Of a stretch of 64,000 bases of DNA, positions 31,030 through 42,005 are shown piece by piece (position 1 is the first letter of the stretch; every line of letters begins with the position of its first letter). The stretch lies in the NCBI GenBank assembly GCA_009746045.1, contig RPFO01000103.1, positions 2,505,738 through 2,569,737 of the forward strand, given 5' to 3'. The notes beneath the pieces are model-generated. The model saw only the letters and a program-made list of their open reading frames with translations. It was not told the origin of the DNA and did not search any database. Source of the stretch: Mesostigma viride. Taxonomy: Eukaryota; Streptophyta; Mesostigmatophyceae; Mesostigmatales; Mesostigmataceae. The translations under genes and the position numbers were made by a program.

Positions 31030-33297
31030 TTAACGACCGGCGTCAGGCCTGTCTGGACTATGTGGTGGTACGGCAGCCAAGGTACACTTCGGTTCTGGAT
31101 CAGTACCCGAGTGTTCGACCCACCCACGGTGTGCTCTGACCACCGGTTGATGCATGCGACCATTCGGATCTGGTTCCACCACGCCCCCAAGCGCCGCGCC
31201 CAAGTGGCCCGTCCTGACTGGTCTGCGCTACGCCCGGTCCGTCGGGGGGGATCCTGAGGATCGACTGGACGGACGCCGAGCACGAGCGGAACAGGTGCCG
31301 ACGGGCGTACCTGGACTCAGGCCCTGGACGCCCAGGCGAACGTCGACGCGCTGGCCCGGCAGGGTGCTCCCAACGCAGCCGTTTTTGCGGGCTTTGCCTT
31401 CCAGCCGCGCCCTGTTGCTGGTGACCCGGCACCTGCCGGTCATGCCCCGCCGACGCCCGGCCCCGGCCAGCCCGCTCTACCGCCAGGTCCTCAAGGTCTT
31501 GGCCGCCCGGCACCGCCTCAAGCGTAACCGGGACCCGCTGCTGAAACCGGTGCTCAAGGCCGCCCTTGTGGAGGCCTACGCACATGCTCAGGACGCAGAG
31601 GCGGCCCAGTGCATCGCGGATGCCAAGGCCTGCCAAGCTCGCAACCAGGGCGAGGACACTTGTGGTACCACCTCGACCGGCTCGGCGGCCGGCGGCAGCG
31701 CTGGTGGAGCACACCGGGGGGACGGCGCGGCGCCGGTCGATCAGGCTTGACCGCTGCTTGGCCCACAATGTTTCCTAATTGACAGGTGAGGCTCGCGCCC
31801 CTCGATCCCCCGCCGCTTCACCCCGAGACGGCCGCCCGTCTCGGTGTTGCCGGACCCGGCCCCCCCGCCGCCTGCGCCCCCCGGCTCCTCGGCTGCGGAC
31901 TATACCAATTCCCTGCCTTGCAGGAGGGCTGGCAGCCTTGCCACCAACGACGTCGTCCACCCCTTATTATCCTTGAAGGAATTGGACGGCGCCCTTGCTC
32001 GCAGCTGCGGTACGACGCGGCGGTCGGTGCCGACCACCTTTCGGCTGAGCAGGCTGCTAAAGACCCCTGACCTGGCGGTGAGGGAGCTTCTGCTGGCGTT
32101 CTGCAACCGTGTCCTGCTCTCCGATGAGCCCCCACGTGCCAAGTGGCAGACGGCCATCCGAGTCATGCTGTACAAGAAGGGCTCAGATGCTGCTGACCCG
32201 GTAACTATCGGGGTGTCTGCCTCCAGAGCGCCGCGCTGAACGAGTCTTCATGCGCATGATGCTGCACAGGCTCCGCGCCGCGCTGGACCCGGCCCACCTG
32301 GGCGAGTCTCAGATGGGATTCCGTCGTGGCCGTAACACTGTCATGGCTGTATTTGTGGCGCGTCGGTTGATGGAGGAGGCGCGTCGCATTTGCCCTTATG
32401 GTTTTCCGCTGGTCTTCATTTTTGTTGACTATATATCAAGGCTTTCGACACGGTCCTAGCTCTGGGAGGCTCTTTGGGCCATCTTAGCTCTGGACCGCGT
32501 TCCTCCAGCGTTTATTGCTGCCATTCGCCGGCTGTATGATGAGGGCTCACAGGCAGGATTGCGGACTGCGGAAGGCACCACCCCACCGGGTTTCCCCTTC
32601 ACCACGGGGTGCATGGCGCAAGGTTGTGCATGTCCTGTCCCCATACCTGGTCATTATTGTCGTGGATCACTGTCATGCGCCGGGCACGTGCACGCTTTAC
32701 TGGGGTTCGAGCCTGGCTTGCCGGGACATCCTTAACGAGCGCGAACACGGCGGCGGCGGCCCTGGCTACCACGCGGGCCTGTCCGACCTTTATGCGTATG
32801 ATACCACCCTCATAGAGCGCTCCGAGCACATAAGTTTTCAGACCGATCTGCCGGCTGGACGTACTGTCTGGGCTTGGAGGCGCGGGCGGTGGGGTTGGAG
32901 ATTAGCGTCAAAACCGAGGCGATGGTCATCATCAGGGGGCTACCATGCACGGTCGACTGAGTCGACCGCCGCTGCTGCGGCTGCTAGACGGGACGGAGGT
33001 CCCGTTCCGTGATCGCTTCAAACTGCTGGGGAGCATGCTCCCCGACACCGCCGCCGATGTGGACATCTGCATCGGCCTGGCCTGGGCTAGGCATCGTTCG
33101 CTCAAAAGCTACTGGCACTCGAAGGACCTGGGCGAGCACCGCAAGCAATGCTCTTCAAGGCCGGTCCTGGTCCTCACGGTGCTCACCTATGGCGCCGAGG
33201 CATGGACGCTCACGGACACACTGGCCGCCAAGCTAGACGGCACTGTAACCAGGATGCTACTTCAGGCCCTGAATGTAGGGTACGTTTTCCACACATT
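31030..33297 (+). mobile_element. LINE ORF2 copy: AP endonuclease end plus reverse transcriptase, decayed
   Basis: The APE end is visible as ACLDYVVVRQP and the catalytic block CSDHRLMHATIRIW (about 31030-31175). RT landmarks follow: KWQTAIRVMLYKKGSDAADP, MGFRRGRNTVMAVF, an FVDY...FDTV motif A near 32430-32455, and motif C near 32795, where YADD has become YAYD. The C-terminus has KLLGSMLPD and VLTYGAEAWTL. Several frameshifts and stops are present. It breaks off at 33297 against a minus-strand family-A tail. Confidence 0.82.
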
Positions 33298-33602
33298 AGT
33301 TAATTAATTTTAATTGATTAATTAATTAATTAGGTAATTGATTAATTAATTAAACTCGTGCTCCCGTTGGGGAGTCACGGAGCACCGAAGTGCTTTTAAT
33401 ATCCCTGTGTGTGCACAACAGGAAGAAAGGGCAGAGACCCCCTTTCTCCTTCATGCCACAAAGGCATGCCACAGCTGCAATCGGGCTCGGTAAACGATCC
33501 CGCAAGATCTGTGGGTGCAATAAGAACCATGTGAGCATATCATAATAACAAGGAGCGTGGGCAAGTAATCTGAGCATAGCCAGGATGTAGCATGGCTGTA
33601 TA
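33298..33602 (-). mobile_element. Family-A 3' end, long UTR
   Basis: A complex TTAA-rich tail (33298-33352), a perfect family-A hairpin at 33358-33380, a TTCG-loop first hairpin, and UTR up to TACAGCCATGCTACATCC at about 33600. The UTR matches 37261-37500 in sense orientation. Confidence 0.8.
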
Positions 33603-34720
33603 GCGGCGACCACTGTCGGTGCGTGGCGGTGGGCAACAAGCTGCCGGCGCGGAGGCAAGGAGGGGAGGGTGCGGGCAGCCAGACGGTACTTGGCAGCGAT
33701 ACCGCGGAGGATCACTGAAATATCACCCGGCGGCGGAATGGCGTGTAACTGCTGGCGACTGCCCCTGGCGTCGAAGACTGCCAGGAAGTCGTCCCGGTGC
33801 GACATAGCGGCCTGCTCTTCTGCTGACATCTTGTCGGCATCCTTCAGTACAATCCGGAGCACCTTGAGATCTGGCTGAGGCGCCAGTTATCGCGACGGTT
33901 TCACACCAGGGGAACCCGCCGCAATCTCAGATGCGGGCGAGTGCACGAGGCGGTGATCAGATTCTACCGTGCTGACAGAATCTTGCAGCACGCGAGCATC
34001 GACAACTGAGGGGCGCTGAGCCCGGGGCGTACGCAGATATAGTCAAGGCACACCACCCGATCCGACGGCCCAATAAAGGTGGCAAGCTGCTCAGCGGGGC
34101 GTGCGAAAGAAGCATTGCATGCAACCAGTGCAGATTCTGCCAACAGATCCGCATATAGAGCCGTGTTACCGTTGGCTGTCGTGTTGGGTCGGGAGTACTG
34201 AGCGCCCCTGCAGTGCCAACTGGCAGCGTGGCGTTGGCGTCGAGCAGCATAAGCAGGAAGTGCCGAGCTGGGAGTGCTGGCCTCGATCCTCCTCCTTGAG
34301 GGCGCTGAAGAAGGCCTCACGTTTCGCCCAGTGAGCTCGACCCGCATGTGGTGCATATCCCACGATAACGGTTAGCGTGTGCCTGTGAATGGCCCTCAGT
34401 GGCTGAAAAAGTGGCCACTAGCACACGCGGGGATCGCAGCACGATGGACTGGAGGTGAGCTGATGCTGCCGGTGAGCACAAGAGGCCCACACCACCTTGA
34501 CCCGGCGCGTCGCCTCCACCATAATGGAACCGCCAGCCCGCGCGGAGGTCGATCGTCGACCAGAAGAAGACTACGTTGGCCCCTTGCTGAGGGTCGACGG
34601 TGCGCCGATGCTCCTGGACCCCGAGGACGGCGATCTTGTCAATTGTCGGCGCACATTAAGGCGATCACGTCGTCGACGCGTTGTCGTGCTGGGGTGCCGC
34701 TGCTTGTAGCTAGAAGGATC
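33603..34720 (-). mobile_element. LINE ORF2 N-terminal AP endonuclease domain, decayed
   Basis: Reading the minus strand: VLGVQEHRR, FYHYGG-like and GGVGL segments, then VGYAPHAGRAHWAKREAFF, LLDANATLP, LYADLLAESALVACNASFAR, VVCLDYICVRPG and VESDHRLVHSP. This is the ordered set of APE-type LINE motifs, ending in the SDH catalytic triplet. A linker with VLRIVLKDADKMSAEEQAAM follows. The reverse transcriptase is missing: the copy passes straight into the family-A 3' UTR at 33602. At least three frameshifts are present. Confidence 0.78.
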
Positions 34721-34807
34721 TGCAGGGAGGGTGCGCACATTAAAGCTTGCCGAATACCAAGAATGGGCCGTTGCCCTAATAGCGGGGTGGTGGGAAGGGA
34801 GGTGGTC

Positions 34808-35040
34808 TATTATACCGTATTCTACAAAAATCCTAGCTACTCTACTCTGACAGTAAAGCGCCCCTTCCTCCTGGGGGGGCGGGGGGGCTTGCCCACAGGG
34901 GCTGGCGTGGGGGCACCTGGACAATGGTCTGCCACCTCTTAATTCTTGTTGTCCTGCATATGGCAGTCCAAGCAAGAGAGAGGGAGGAAATGCGGTGTTC
35001 AAACTGGGCTGGGACCACTAGGTCGGCCAGCAACTGATAT
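34808..35040 (-). mobile_element. LINE-B ORF2 C-terminus
   Basis: The minus strand encodes LADLVVPAQFEHRISSLSLA and a proline-rich basic end, then the start of the B 3' UTR (AGCTAGGATTTTTGTAGAAT). Confidence 0.65.
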
Positions 35041-35067
35041 GTATACTGAGTTCATATGTGCATGGCA

Positions 35068-35223
35068 TTTTGATCGATGAGTAGTGTAGTTAGGATTTTT
35101 CTAGACTAGATAGCTTAGAGTTAGGTTAGTTCGATTACGCGGCTCCTTCCACTCCACCCATCCATCAAGGAATATGTGCTACATGATCTCCCAACGGAGG
35201 CATGTTATAATTTAATTTAATTC
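35068..35223 (+). mobile_element. LINE-B 3' UTR, hairpin and tail
   Basis: From the ORF2 stop context (GATGAGTAGTGTAGTTAGG) through CGATTACGCGG and CAAGGAATATGTGCTACATG to a family-B hairpin and a TTTAATTTAATT tail. It overlaps in content with the minus-strand fragment next to it, so the two are separate insertions. Confidence 0.75.
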
Positions 35224-35235
35224 TTTTTTTTTAAT

Positions 35236-35385
35236 GTGCATGGCAGGTCTACCTACCTGTCTGGGTTTGTCCTTGGGGCCAGGACGCCAGGCCAGATCAG
35301 GATATGCCGCCCTGGCTGGCCAAGCCCGGCGCTGGGGGCTGGCCAGACCAAGGGCGGTGTCTACCTAACTGGTTCGAGCAAGATG
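35236..35385 (-). mobile_element. LINE-B ORF2 fragment
   Basis: The reverse strand has LARTS, VDTALGLASPQR and GPK, matching 1340-1450. It is broken by a stop. Confidence 0.55.
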
Positions 35386-35399
35386 TCTTACAAATATTC

Positions 35400-35880
35400 A
35401 TTGAGAATAATATTTGTAATGTTAAAACGCCGGAAATGAAACCGGCATGCAATTAAGGGAAAATGCCCATGTCAAAGAGGAAGGACCGTAAAGAAAAGAG
35501 GCACAATGGAAGGCAAGGATCCAAGCCAAACCTATATCCGTACAACCACAATTACTACATGCAGCAACACCTCTGCCGGCCCTGGGGGCTGTGGGTGAAC
35601 CCTGGGTGTGCCCCTACAGCCCCTCATGCTCCGGGAGATCGAAGCCTCTATATTCTCCTGGGCTATCGGGGGTTAGCATGCAACCTACCCCCACACCTGT
35701 CATCATGGCCGAGCGTATACGTACAGTCGTCTTGGATAGTCCGGAGGATGCGGAGTTGCTATCTGCGACTCCACTGACCTGGGCGAGTGAGCTGCGCCAC
35801 TTGCCTTCGCGGGTGAAGTATCCGCGTAGAAAAGTACCTCATCGGGTACTCCGTGGCGCGGCATTACTGGCATGCCTTCA
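35400..35880. other. Unassigned spacer
   Basis: Two overlapping plus-strand open frames of about 100-138 codons (35463-36007) have no recognisable domain. Probably decayed element sequence. Confidence 0.3.
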
Positions 35881-35888
35881 GTGCATGT

Positions 35889-36134
35889 TCACACACTTAC
35901 TCTGCCGGCCCACGTACAGGCCGGGGAAGCGACCTGGCACTGCCAGGGTCTCCGGACAAAGTTGGCCCGGACGCGGCGGAATAACACATCAGCCACCGTG
36001 CGAGTGAGAGCGAGGGACAGGCGCTGCCGCCAATACGAGGACCATGTCCGGGCAGACCACGGGATCGACCAGAGAGCGGCCGAGCCATGCACGGAGACAT
36101 CAATGAGCAGGTGGCAACCATCGTAGTCCAGCAC
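35889..36134 (-). mobile_element. Retroelement C-terminal endonuclease-like fragment
   Basis: The minus strand has VLDYDGCHLLIDVSV followed by WSARTWSSYWRQRLSLALTR and TVADVLFRRVRANF, with part of the domain deleted. It is the clearest copy of the LLIDVSV element of the putative PD-(D/E)xK fold. Confidence 0.5.
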
Positions 36135-36600
36135 GGCAATTAATTAATTAGGAACATAACTCCGTTGGGAGTATCTCTAGCACATAGCCCTTGAGAGCCG
36201 CATCCACTCTCTCTCCCGTCTTTGGACTGCCATGCAGGCCAAGACGCGGTGGCAGAAGATTGTCAAGGCTCACACGCCCGACCCTGTGGGCAAGCCCCCT
36301 CCCCCCAAGCGGAGGAGGCGTTTTGATGAGTAGTGTAGTTAGGATTTTATAGACTAGATAGCTTAGAGCTAGGATCGTTCGATTACGCGGGCTTCCTCCA
36401 CCCCACCCATCCATCATGGAATATGTGCTACATGATCTCCCAACGGAGGCATGCTATAATTTAATTTTAATTTTTTTAAATAGCCCTTGAGAAGGGGCAG
36501 ATGGCCTATAATACATTCTAGGCTACTTCCTGCAAGGGTGGGAATGTAAACAACACTTGCTCTAGGTGCACTAGGGCATCTGCACCACCCAGAGTCTCGG
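36128..36600 (-). mobile_element. Family-C 3' end, interrupted by LINE-B
   Basis: A TTAATTAATTA tail, a family-C hairpin around 36153-36175 and ATAGCCCTTGAGA are followed by the LINE-B insertion. The UTR then resumes at 36480 with GGGGCAGATGGCCTATAATAC and the rest as at 1750-1850. Confidence 0.75.
36197..36479 (+). mobile_element. 283-bp LINE-B insertion with 13-bp target duplication
   Basis: ATAGCCCTTGAGA occurs at 36184-36196 and 36480-36492. The insert holds the last ~50 codons of LINE-B ORF2 (basic, proline-rich, stop near 36333), the B 3' UTR, hairpin and (AATTTT)n tail. The retained ORF2 part is open, so this looks like a fairly young insertion. Confidence 0.9.
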
Positions 36601-36759
36601 GCAACTCCCAGCTAACTCCCAGCACGGCCATGGTTGGGGGAAAAGAGTCCTTTATTATATTCGTTGAGAATGATAAATTACGGCGGTGGGAGTGGCATGC
36701 AACAGAAGGAAATTGAACCCCGAAAAGAAGATCCCCTAAAGAAAATATTCATTATCTCA

Positions 36760-37520
36760 AGCAAGCGAGCTCAAGGACCAGCTTCTTACCCTCATGGGCC
36801 TGGTAGGTGAGGTAGAACTGCGCGGGTGCCACCGCCTTCCCCACTCACGGGACAAGGCGCCCCCCCCACCAGTCCTGCTCACCTTCCCCTCCCCTGAGGA
36901 CAAGCAGCGGTTCCTATCTCGTCACAAGTGAGTTTGCACGACCTCACCTGGACGCTGGACAACGACCTGACCCCCGCTCAGCAGCAGCAGCGACGCGCCC
37001 TGTGGCCGGAATACCTCTGCCACAAGCAGGACCCCCAGAGGCCCAAGGTGTACTGGAGGGGCGGGGACCTGATAATCAACCACAAGATGTGGACGCCCCC
37101 AGCGGGCTAGAATAGCAATAGCCCTAGCTTGTAACCATTGGTAGTCACTGCCGCCATGGCAGCCATGCCTAGAATGTTTGCCTAGCCGAGCCACCATACC
37201 TAGTCACGTGCACCGCTAACACACGGTACACGCCCGCCATAGCCCTAGCTTAGCCCTTGTACAGCCATGCTACGTCCTGGTTATGATCAGCTTACTTGCC
37301 CACACTCCATGTCATGATATGCTCACATGGGTCTTATTGCACCCACAGAACTTGCCAGATCGTCTATCGTGTCCGATTGCTGCTGCGGCATACCTCTGGC
37401 ATGAAGGAGAAAGTGGGTCTCTGCCCTTTCTTCCTGTTGTGCACCCACAGGGATTAAAAGCACTCCGGTGCTCCGTGACTCCCCAACGAGAGCAGGAGTT
37501 CAATTAAATAATTAATTAAT
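36760..37520 (+). mobile_element. ORF1-only element (family A)
   Basis: ORF1 blocks in order: LKDQLLTLMGLVGEVELRG, HRLPHSRDKAPPPPVLLTF, PSPEDKQRFLSRHK, one stop, then LTWTLDNDLTPAQQQQRRAL and a WRGGDLIINHKMWTPPAG end (stop at 37108-37110). This is the RRM and C-terminal domain of an L1-type ORF1 protein. About 340 nt of UTR, the TCCG-loop first hairpin, a slightly mispaired second hairpin and an ATAATTAATTAATT tail follow directly, with no ORF2. Confidence 0.8.
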
Positions 37521-38803
37521 TATCTGACACGGGCATGCAAGTATATATAACTGCAGTATATATTATATTTTTATAGTATATATAACTGCGCTGGTTGTCT
37601 CCTTGACAACTAAATTACAAAACTACGACACGCAGCAACATCGCAGCCGGCCCACCAGGCCTCTAGACCGCATGAGTCGTGACAAAGTCGGCCCGGATGC
37701 GGCGGAATAGTACATCAGCCTCGCTGCGAGTGACGGGAAGGGACAGGCCCCACATTGCCGCAGGAGGCAAACTTGTCGCGCTCAGCCTTTTTGAATGTTG
37801 TCTCATCTAATGCTAGTATGATTCTTTCATTCTGATCTAGGCCAGAAATGACCGGGTAGCGGGCTCCCCTCGTGGCCCAGCACCTGCATGGCTAGCCTGC
37901 CCCGGTGATGGACAGCAGTTCCTGAGCTGCCTACATTGACGAGCGCAATCCACATACCCCCCAGCCTCCACAAGGTATATCAAGAAGACAACCAGCCTCC
38001 TATTGCTATTCTATATTGCTGCTACAGCCTCGCATTGCCAGATCAACACGGTAAATGCCACCCAAGATTGGCCATGCCGAAGCTTAACACCCTGTGGCCA
38101 GAGTTTAGTGGTATAAAAGCCGCCGCAATATTGACACAGTAACACTAAAGTTGTGTCACTTGTCTGTCTAACCTAAGCGCATTGTTACACTTTAGCGGAG
38201 CCCTGCATAACACCTCATCAGACCAGATAACAGCTAATGGGATTTGTTTGGTTAGGATGTTTGGCCCTTCCTACAATTCACCAGTTTCCTGGCTTCCATA
38301 GAGCAGCTAATGCTATCTGACCTAAGAACATTTGCCGTTGATGCTGCCCCATGGGCAAGTAGCCACATTCGTGACATTGAGAGTAAGAAACACTTGATTT
38401 TGGTGAAAGGTCAGTACTCTAGGGGCCAGCCAAAACTGTCTCAACCATTTGCGTGCTGCCAGGTAGTCCCCAGGTCATGTAAGAAGCGAGGCGATGCTGC
38501 TGATGGTGACACCTGGAATGTAGGTAGACACCTTGCACGGTCCGCATGGCTGTCAGCAGCACTGTCAATTTTCAACCCAAATGCCCGCTACACCGTGGAA
38601 AACCCAGGCTATGCCCAGTGCAAGGAATACAACCAGGGGATGCCACGTGTTCTCTCACAGAGCCCCCTCTAGGCTGGTGCCCGCACCTGAACCGAGCAAC
38701 ACACTGCCATGTGTGAGTGTGCCTAGGTCCAACATTTTCACAATCCAACATCCGGGCCATCCTACCCCCTGAAGGGGTTGCCCTCTCGAAGCCTGGGCGT
38801 ATG
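37521..38803. other. Mixed element debris
   Basis: A minus-strand piece near 37620-37790 matches 29700-29830 joined to 30470-30500, so it is a deleted retroelement C-terminus. A plus-strand open frame at 38310-38672 (120 codons) has no recognised domain. The stretch from 37810 to 38300 shows only decayed frames. Confidence 0.4.
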
Positions 38804-38935
38804 CGCATGGAGTGTCTGTAGGTAGCACTAAGACGTACTCGTATAGGCGCATGGAGTGTCCGTAGATAGCACTGAGACGTACTCGTACAGGCGCATGGAG
38901 TGTCCGTAGATAGCACTGAGACATACTAGTACATG
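38804..38935. repeat. 44-bp repeat, three copies
   Basis: Units start GCGCATGGAGTGTCCGTAGA. Copies differ by a few bases. Confidence 0.9.
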
Positions 38936-39024
38936 GCTCAAGCAGGAGACAGGGTCATGTGCCATGACGACGCAGGTGATGTCGTGCGCGCACGGGGCGG
39001 CTATTTCTGACCCACACAGGGAGG

Positions 39025-40421
39025 CTATTTCTGGCCTTGCCGCGCCTTATCTAGCTCGGCTTCGAGGGACATCACCTCCGCCTGCAGGTCAATCACCTGC
39101 GGCGCGCGGCCGACATACAAGGCAGGAACACACAGGAGCTGTCAGGCAGAACCGCAAAAGAGGGTTGGCGCACCGCGGGTCACCCTGGAGCAGGTGAGAA
39201 CAACCACCACCTCGAGGACAACACGTCCTTTGGCCACGCCCAGAAGCTCACGTCCTTGGCCATGCCCACAAGCTCAATACCTTGGACATGCCCACAAGCG
39301 CACGTGCTTGGCCACACAAGTGCAAGGCGTGCCCAGAAGCTGGCATGCTCGGACAAACACACCGGGAGGCTAACCAGCGTGTGCACTCAAGTAGGCAAAC
39401 AATCCGCAAGCAATCCGCAAGCAAAAGGCAAGCCATAGGCAACCATTAGGCACAAGGTTCCTTACAGCGAGACTAGAAGAGCCAGCTCTGCTACAATAGG
39501 CAAGAAGCCCGTGTTGATGGGGGAGGCGAACGTGGGGAGTAGAGAGGGGAGCATGTTGATAGGTGAGGACGCAGGGGAGAAGAGTTTCTGATAGGGGAGA
39601 AGACTTACTTGCTAATAGGGGAGAAGATTACTGATAGGGGAGGGCATCCAGGGAAGGACTTCAAGGAGGCATAGGGGAGAAGACTACGTGGAACCTGGGT
39701 GCTGCAGCCTCTCGTGACAACAAGACTGCTGCATGGCGTGCATGCATGCATGAGCACATGCAGGGCAAGGGGTGACGGTGCACACGGCACCTTGCAAGGC
39801 TGGATGACCCGGGGCATGGGGCTGCCTATCCACTGATCCTCAAGGTGGAATGAGCCGTAAAAGCTTGCCAAATTAGGAATTCGGGCAGGAGGCCACATTG
39901 TGAGGGCGAAAAGGGGAAGGCAAAACAATTACGTCGTCTAACTACTTAAAAAACACTAACAAACTGATAGCTACTTAACAAGAGCAGGCATCCCAGACTG
40001 GTGGAGGCTATCTATGTTTCATGCCAGATTGTTGGCGCCAATAAATTTGATGGCTTGTCAAGCAGGGTGCGTACACATGCCGTCCCAGGCACCACCGTCC
40101 CTGCACACCCCGTCATTCCAACCTGTCGACAGCGACTGGTCGCCTGCCCCCGATGGTGCACAATAGCCGAGCCCCAAATTAGCAGGTTGCTTTTCCGCTT
40201 ACTTTAGTCCGCAGAGAAGGGTACAGTTTGCAGGCGATGAACTCGAGGGGCTCCTCGGGAAACTCGGTTTCGTCAAACATGGCGACGGTGGCTTGGTTGA
40301 TGGCCTCGATGACACGATGTTTTTCAAGATACTGCTGAAATGCCAGCTTCCTTGCACTCCATTCGGACGAAGGCTTGCTATTTTTGGAATCGGACGCATC
40401 GCGCTTGCTGCTATCCTCCAT
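39025..40421 (-). CDS. MYCBP: MYCBP-like protein (AMY-1/FAP174 family)
   Basis: Two exons on the minus strand, 40421-40203 and 39096-39025, joined in phase 0 with GT-AG borders, give 96 residues. The first exon carries FQQYLEKHRVIEAINQATVA and MFDETEFPEEPLEFIACKL, which fits the helical YLEK...VLxxLTxALVALYEEPEKPxxALEFI core of MYCBP. The last exon encodes VIDLQAEVMSLEAELDKARQ, a short coiled coil as in family members of about 100 residues. The Chlamydomonas homologue FAP174 binds AKAPs in the axoneme, so a role in cilia is likely. A missing middle exon cannot be excluded. Confidence 0.75.
39197..39345. repeat. 26-28-bp repeats in the MYCBP-like intron
   Basis: Four imperfect units of the form TTGGCCATGCCCACAAGCTCA. 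Further along the intron (39540-39690) GATAGGGGAGAAGA recurs about five times. Confidence 0.75.
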
Positions 40422-41468
40422 TTCGCCTCGACCTTCCCCAAAGTCACGGTTATAGCAATGTACAGTGGCCAGACGTGTCCGTTAAATTGAGCACGAGAAC
40501 CTCTCGACAAATCGAATTAATTACAACTCCCTCCTTTCCCCGCAGGATTGGCTTCAAGGTAACAATCGTACAAGGGCAGTCAACATCGCCGTCTGATAAG
40601 CGCTATTCGGTCATCGAAGACGAACACTCCGGCCTTCGGGAAAACTACCGTCTTAAGTCTTAACGTCACTAGATGATGGCGGACAAGCCTGAGCAGGTTA
40701 CGCAGTTCCCATATCGGTAGTCATGACGAGTAATATAATTGAAATCCTCTCGGGTTGGCTCCCTCTTACAGGCACGCCTAATATTAGTAATTCTGTGATT
40801 GGACTGATCCTCGACTTCTTCATATTGCCCCTCGACTCTGCCACTCTGGGGAGTTGGGATTTATAATTAATAAGTGGAATCCTGGTGGAATCGCTCCTTC
40901 CGCCGTTGTTCTCAACGGCCCTTACAGCGCTGTGGTAGAATCAGTTTAGTTTGGACGAAAGATCAGCAAGGCGAGCGATGCCAAGTTGCCAGCTGGTCGC
41001 CTAAAGGCAGTGAACTTACCTTTCGGCCATACACTATACAACATACTACGGAGCTGCATCTGCATCTAGGATACTGTATACTATCATGATTCATGCTTAG
41101 TCAGCACGTTCAGATATTATTGTTTACAAACAGTATTTCCATAATCTCTTTGGCGCGCACGATCTCGCGGATGTTTTCCCGCACATCATTGCAGATGTTT
41201 TCCCGCACATCATTGCATCACCGCAATGGGCGCGCTCACGCCTCACGGTGCCAAGATACAGCGAATCTGTCATTAGTTATCTCCTTTTGACATCGCATCC
41301 AAAATTGACAGCCGGCATCCATACCTTGTAGAGAAGCTCACAGGCGTGAAATAAATTGGAGCCAGGTAAGGGAAAGCAATTACAGGCCATTCGAAGCAAT
41401 TTTTTTGCGTGAGAGGTATGCGGACTCACACAGTAACGAACCATCACTATTGTGTCATTTCCTGACAG
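40422..41468. other. Upstream region of the MYCBP-like gene
   Basis: No confident gene. Short plus-strand frames occur, for example 48 codons from 40721, and A+T-rich blocks. Exons of the candidate gene that follows may lie here but I could not place them. Confidence 0.3.
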
Positions 41469-42005
41469 ACGTTGACGAGTAAAGCAGCCCGGAAGCGAGT
41501 GAGGACGCCCGCCTTTGAAAAGTTCGGTGAGTACATCAGGCTTTATGAATGGCCTGCTTTTGAACGATAATTTGCCTGCACATTTTTAGAACAGGATTTT
41601 GCGAGGCATCATGCAGGCGGAGACGGCACTGGACTACCGTCGATGGTCGTTGCGCAACCTTTTAAAACACGCTTGCTTGACGTAACGCTGGTTGCCGCGA
41701 TTCTCCCGAGGTATCGGGCGGTTTTTCACATGCTCGTCTTTGCATATCGTCGAAGTGGGCTGGTTTTTGGGCGGTCCACGTTTCCTCCGTGGAAGCGTGC
41801 AAGTTCTGTTGCGTTCATCGGAAGCGCCCACCTAATTATTGCTAGGAATTGTCACGTCTTCTATCGACGCATATCTAGTTACATCCTCCTGATCCTTGGT
41901 AACTGTTTGGGAGTTATTTCAGGACAATTGGTCGCTGACGACGATGCGCTGACCAAGGTCGTTGATAAGCGTGCTCCCACTTTGGTTCACCTCAGTGACG
42001 CATAG
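41469..42005 (+). CDS. Unresolved gene candidate, two possible exons
   Basis: A block 41469-41526 with AG before and GTGAGT after encodes TLTSKAARKRVRTPAFEKF and leaves phase 1. The next acceptor at 41589 continues in phase with EQDFARHHAGGDGTGLPSM and MVVAQPFKTRLLD, then stays open to a stop at 42005 (ends ADDDALTKVVDKRAPTLVHL). An internal GTAACG at 41682 could be a donor. The matching phases and basic composition suggest real exons, but I recognise no family and cannot find the start. Confidence 0.3.

Noticed and set aside
34808-35223. Twin-priming inversion of LINE-B (minus C-terminus next to plus 3' UTR)
   Set aside because: Both parts contain the same UTR start, so they overlap in content and cannot come from one transcript.
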